Shown here piece by piece: positions 52,293 through 53,905 of a stretch of 53,905 bases of DNA. Every line of letters begins with the position of its first letter. The stretch's first letter is position 1. This DNA comes from Terriglobia bacterium. Lineage in GTDB: Bacteria > Acidobacteriota > Terriglobia > Bryobacterales > UBA6623. Under the pieces are notes generated by a model. It was not told where the DNA came from. It made no database searches and saw only the letters and a list, made by a program, of their open reading frames with translations. The stretch covers positions 1-53,905 of the forward strand of contig VXRL01000085.1 in NCBI GenBank assembly GCA_009838515.1, in the 5' to 3' direction. Position numbers and translations under genes: made by a program.

Positions 52293-53905
52293 CGCGACCT
52301 CCTCATCTGGAACGGCGTACTCGAGGCTATCCCTAGGATAAGCGAAGAAAAGCGGAAATTGTCCTCGCGCGCAGTGCCTACTACCTTCCGGATCGCCGGT
52401 GCATCATGGTGCTCGACGCCCCTTCCCAGTGCGAAGGTCAGCAGTTTCTCCGCCAGTGCGCTGGCGAAGAACTCGGGTCGGTCCAGCAGTGCTTGCTCCA
52501 GATCGGCAACGCCGGCGACGTGCGTGCCATCGGCAAGCTCTCCTGAAGGGTCAATCGGTTCCCCGCCATCGACCGTGCGCCAGCGACCGACTGCATCGTA
52601 GTTCTCGAGCGCGAAGCCCAGCGGGTCCATCGGGTTGTGGCAGCTGGCACATGCTGGGTTGGCACGGTGCTCTGCCAGCCGCTCCCGCACTGAAAGTTTG
52701 CCGGAAATCGTGGTGTCCTTTAGCTCGGGCACGTCTGCTGGCGGTGGTGGCGGCGGCGTGCCAAGGATGTTCTCCAAGATCCACTTGCCGCGAATCACCG
52801 GCGATGTGCGCGTCGCATAAGAAGTCACGGTCAGGATGCTGCCGTGGCGCAGCAGCCCGCCCCTGACGCTGTCGGGGGAGAGGTCGACCCGTCGGAAGTG
52901 GCTGCCGTAGACGCGCGGGATGCCGTAGTGCTTGGCCAAGCGCTCGTTGACGAAAGTGTGCTTCGAGCGCAACAGGTCGAGCACGCTCCGATCCTGTCGC
53001 ATGACATCTTCCAACAGCAGTTCGGTCTCGAGTCGGAATGCCTGCCGGAGATTGTCGTCGAAGTCCGGGAAGATGCGCATGTCGGGCCGGACCGAGGCGA
53101 GATTGCGGAGGTGCAACCATTGAGCGGAGAAGTTGTCGATCAGGGAGTCAGACCGCTGGTCCGCCAGCATGCGGCGGACGTGGCCTTCCAGTACGGCCGG
53201 GTCGCGCAAACGACCTTGGACGGCGCTGTCGCGCAAGGGGGCGTCAGGCAAGCTGCTCCAAAGGAAGAACGAGAGCCTGGAAGCCAGTTCGAGATCAGAA
53301 ATGTGATAGGCGGTTCCGGTTTCTGCGTCTGCCGGGTCGCGCTCGATGCGGAACAGGAAGTTGGGGCTTACCAATACAGCTGCAAGGGCACGCTCGATGG
53401 CTGCATCGAAGCCCTCCGCGCCGTCCGCTTCGGCTCGTGCCTGCCGATAGAACCCCAATGGGCCGCTGACCTCGGAGGCCGAGACCGGGCGACGATAGGC
53501 CTGAGTGGCGAGGCTGCGGACGATCTCTTGCGCGCAGGTGTCTTCATCGCCCGGCGATGCCGGACGGCAGACGAAGATCCGCTCGCGACTGGGAGTGTCG
53601 CCCGGACCGCTGGAGGCGTAGGGCCCGGTGATCGTGATGGAGAAGATCGCGGGCTGGACGCGCCGGTGTCTGTAGAAGTTGAAGCGCGCTTGGTAGGGCT
53701 TGCGCTGCGTCTCGACTAGGAATGACGAGTCCTTCAGGAACGTAGCGCCGATCTCGCGTGGCCCGGCCTTGAGACGAAAGCGCGCTCGGAGGTGCCTATC
53801 AGCGTTACGCTGGTCGTCACCCCTTGGCGGCGGCTTGACCTCCAATAGCGCTAGCCTGATTTCCCATCGGATTCTGCATGGTGACATATTGGCTGGGTGT
53901 CTGCT
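52289..53905 (-). CDS. DUF1592/1588/1585-type cytochrome-associated protein, 5' end outside the window
   Basis: 538 codons are visible and the frame stays open to the window edge, so the N-terminus (normally with cytochrome c and DUF1587 parts) is cut off; an apparent ATG at 53887 is internal. Visible are the carbohydrate-binding-like PAGPREIGATFL-type start, the DUF1595/1592 region with QAYRRPVSASE and RIERDP...LASRLSFFLWSSLPD, DUF1588 with the heme-type motif CASCH (52637-52651) in ACASCHNPMDPLGFALENYD, and a C-terminal DUF1585 part ending FALGRGVEHHD. Such proteins are exported, heme-binding and of unknown function, common in Planctomycetes, Verrucomicrobia and Acidobacteria. It is the first visible gene of the operon. 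Confidence 0.93.
   Translation of the reverse strand, partial: SRHPANMSPCRIRWEIRLALLEVKPPPRGDDQRNADRHLRARFRLKAGPREIGATFLKDSSFLVETQRKPYQARFNFYRHRRVQPAIFSITITGPYASSGPGDTPSRERIFVCRPASPGDEDTCAQEIVRSLATQAYRRPVSASEVSGPLGFYRQARAEADGAEGFDAAIERALAAVLVSPNFLFRIERDPADAETGTAYHISDLELASRLSFFLWSSLPDAPLRDSAVQGRLRDPAVLEGHVRRMLADQRSDSLIDNFSAQWLHLRNLASVRPDMRIFPDFDDNLRQAFRLETELLLEDVMRQDRSVLDLLRSKHTFVNERLAKHYGIPRVYGSHFRRVDLSPDSVRGGLLRHGSILTVTSYATRTSPVIRGKWILENILGTPPPPPPADVPELKDTTISGKLSVRERLAEHRANPACASCHNPMDPLGFALENYDAVGRWRTVDGGEPIDPSGELADGTHVAGVADLEQALLDRPEFFASALAEKLLTFALGRGVEHHDAPAIRKVVGTAREDNFRFSSLILGIASSTPFQMRRSR

Overview
The window is about 54 kb of GC-rich, densely coded bacterial chromosome. Every gene is bacterial. 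The mix of housekeeping genes with many exported proteins (two sulfatases, DUF1501, DUF1552 and DUF1592 proteins, ThuA-like and DUF1080 proteins, an S9 peptidase, a PQQ-type sorbosone dehydrogenase, several secreted TPR or ankyrin proteins) points to a free-living or host-associated heterotroph. Acidobacteriota is the best guess; a PVC-group organism cannot be excluded. No rRNA gene, CRISPR array, prophage or intact insertion sequence was seen. Many starts are TTG or GTG.

Layout, left to right. 1-5.3 kb (mostly minus strand): the start of tuf behind a tRNA-Tyr, an exported enolase-superfamily enzyme, a MoxR ATPase with an adjoining acidic membrane protein, and a plus-strand TPR protein. 5.5-6.2 kb: a Phd/PIN toxin-antitoxin pair. 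6.5-10.9 kb: a three-gene MacB-like ABC export operon. 11.1-13.9 kb: a class V aminotransferase overlapping serA, a serine synthesis pair. 13.9-23.7 kb (minus): rpmB, a secreted HNH nuclease with an Excalibur-like tail, an Fsr-like MFS transporter, a HEAT-like protein, a sorbosone dehydrogenase homologue, then an operon of a 57-residue membrane protein, a sodium:solute symporter and a sulfatase, then a secreted TPR protein and rsmA. 23.8-31.5 kb: tig-clpP and a quinone oxidoreductase (plus), ilvE and a site-2 protease (minus), polA (plus). 31.5-39.1 kb: MaoC-like and MFS genes (minus), then a POT peptide transporter, an S9 peptidase and a second sulfatase (plus).

39.5-45.9 kb: tRNA-Asp, an HpaI-like aldolase with a Gfo/Idh/MocA oxidoreductase, then an AbiE toxin-antitoxin operon lying between two near-identical copies of the 3' end of a neighbouring HIT-family gene, then that gene, a dGTPase-like gene and a YfgM-like gene in one minus-strand operon. 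46.1-53.9 kb: a six-gene minus-strand operon of exported proteins (DUF1592 fragment, DUF1552, ankyrin, DUF1501, ThuA-like, DUF1080), which runs off the right edge.

The most noteworthy structure is the AbiE module with its flanking gene-end repeats (41.5-43.5 kb), which records a local duplication or insertion. Next are the tiny membrane protein translationally coupled to the symporter, the MoxR/acidic membrane protein pair, the secreted nuclease, the ankyrin protein inside the DUF1592/1552/1501 operon, and a DNA polymerase I that lacks the proofreading DxE motif and has an altered motif C.
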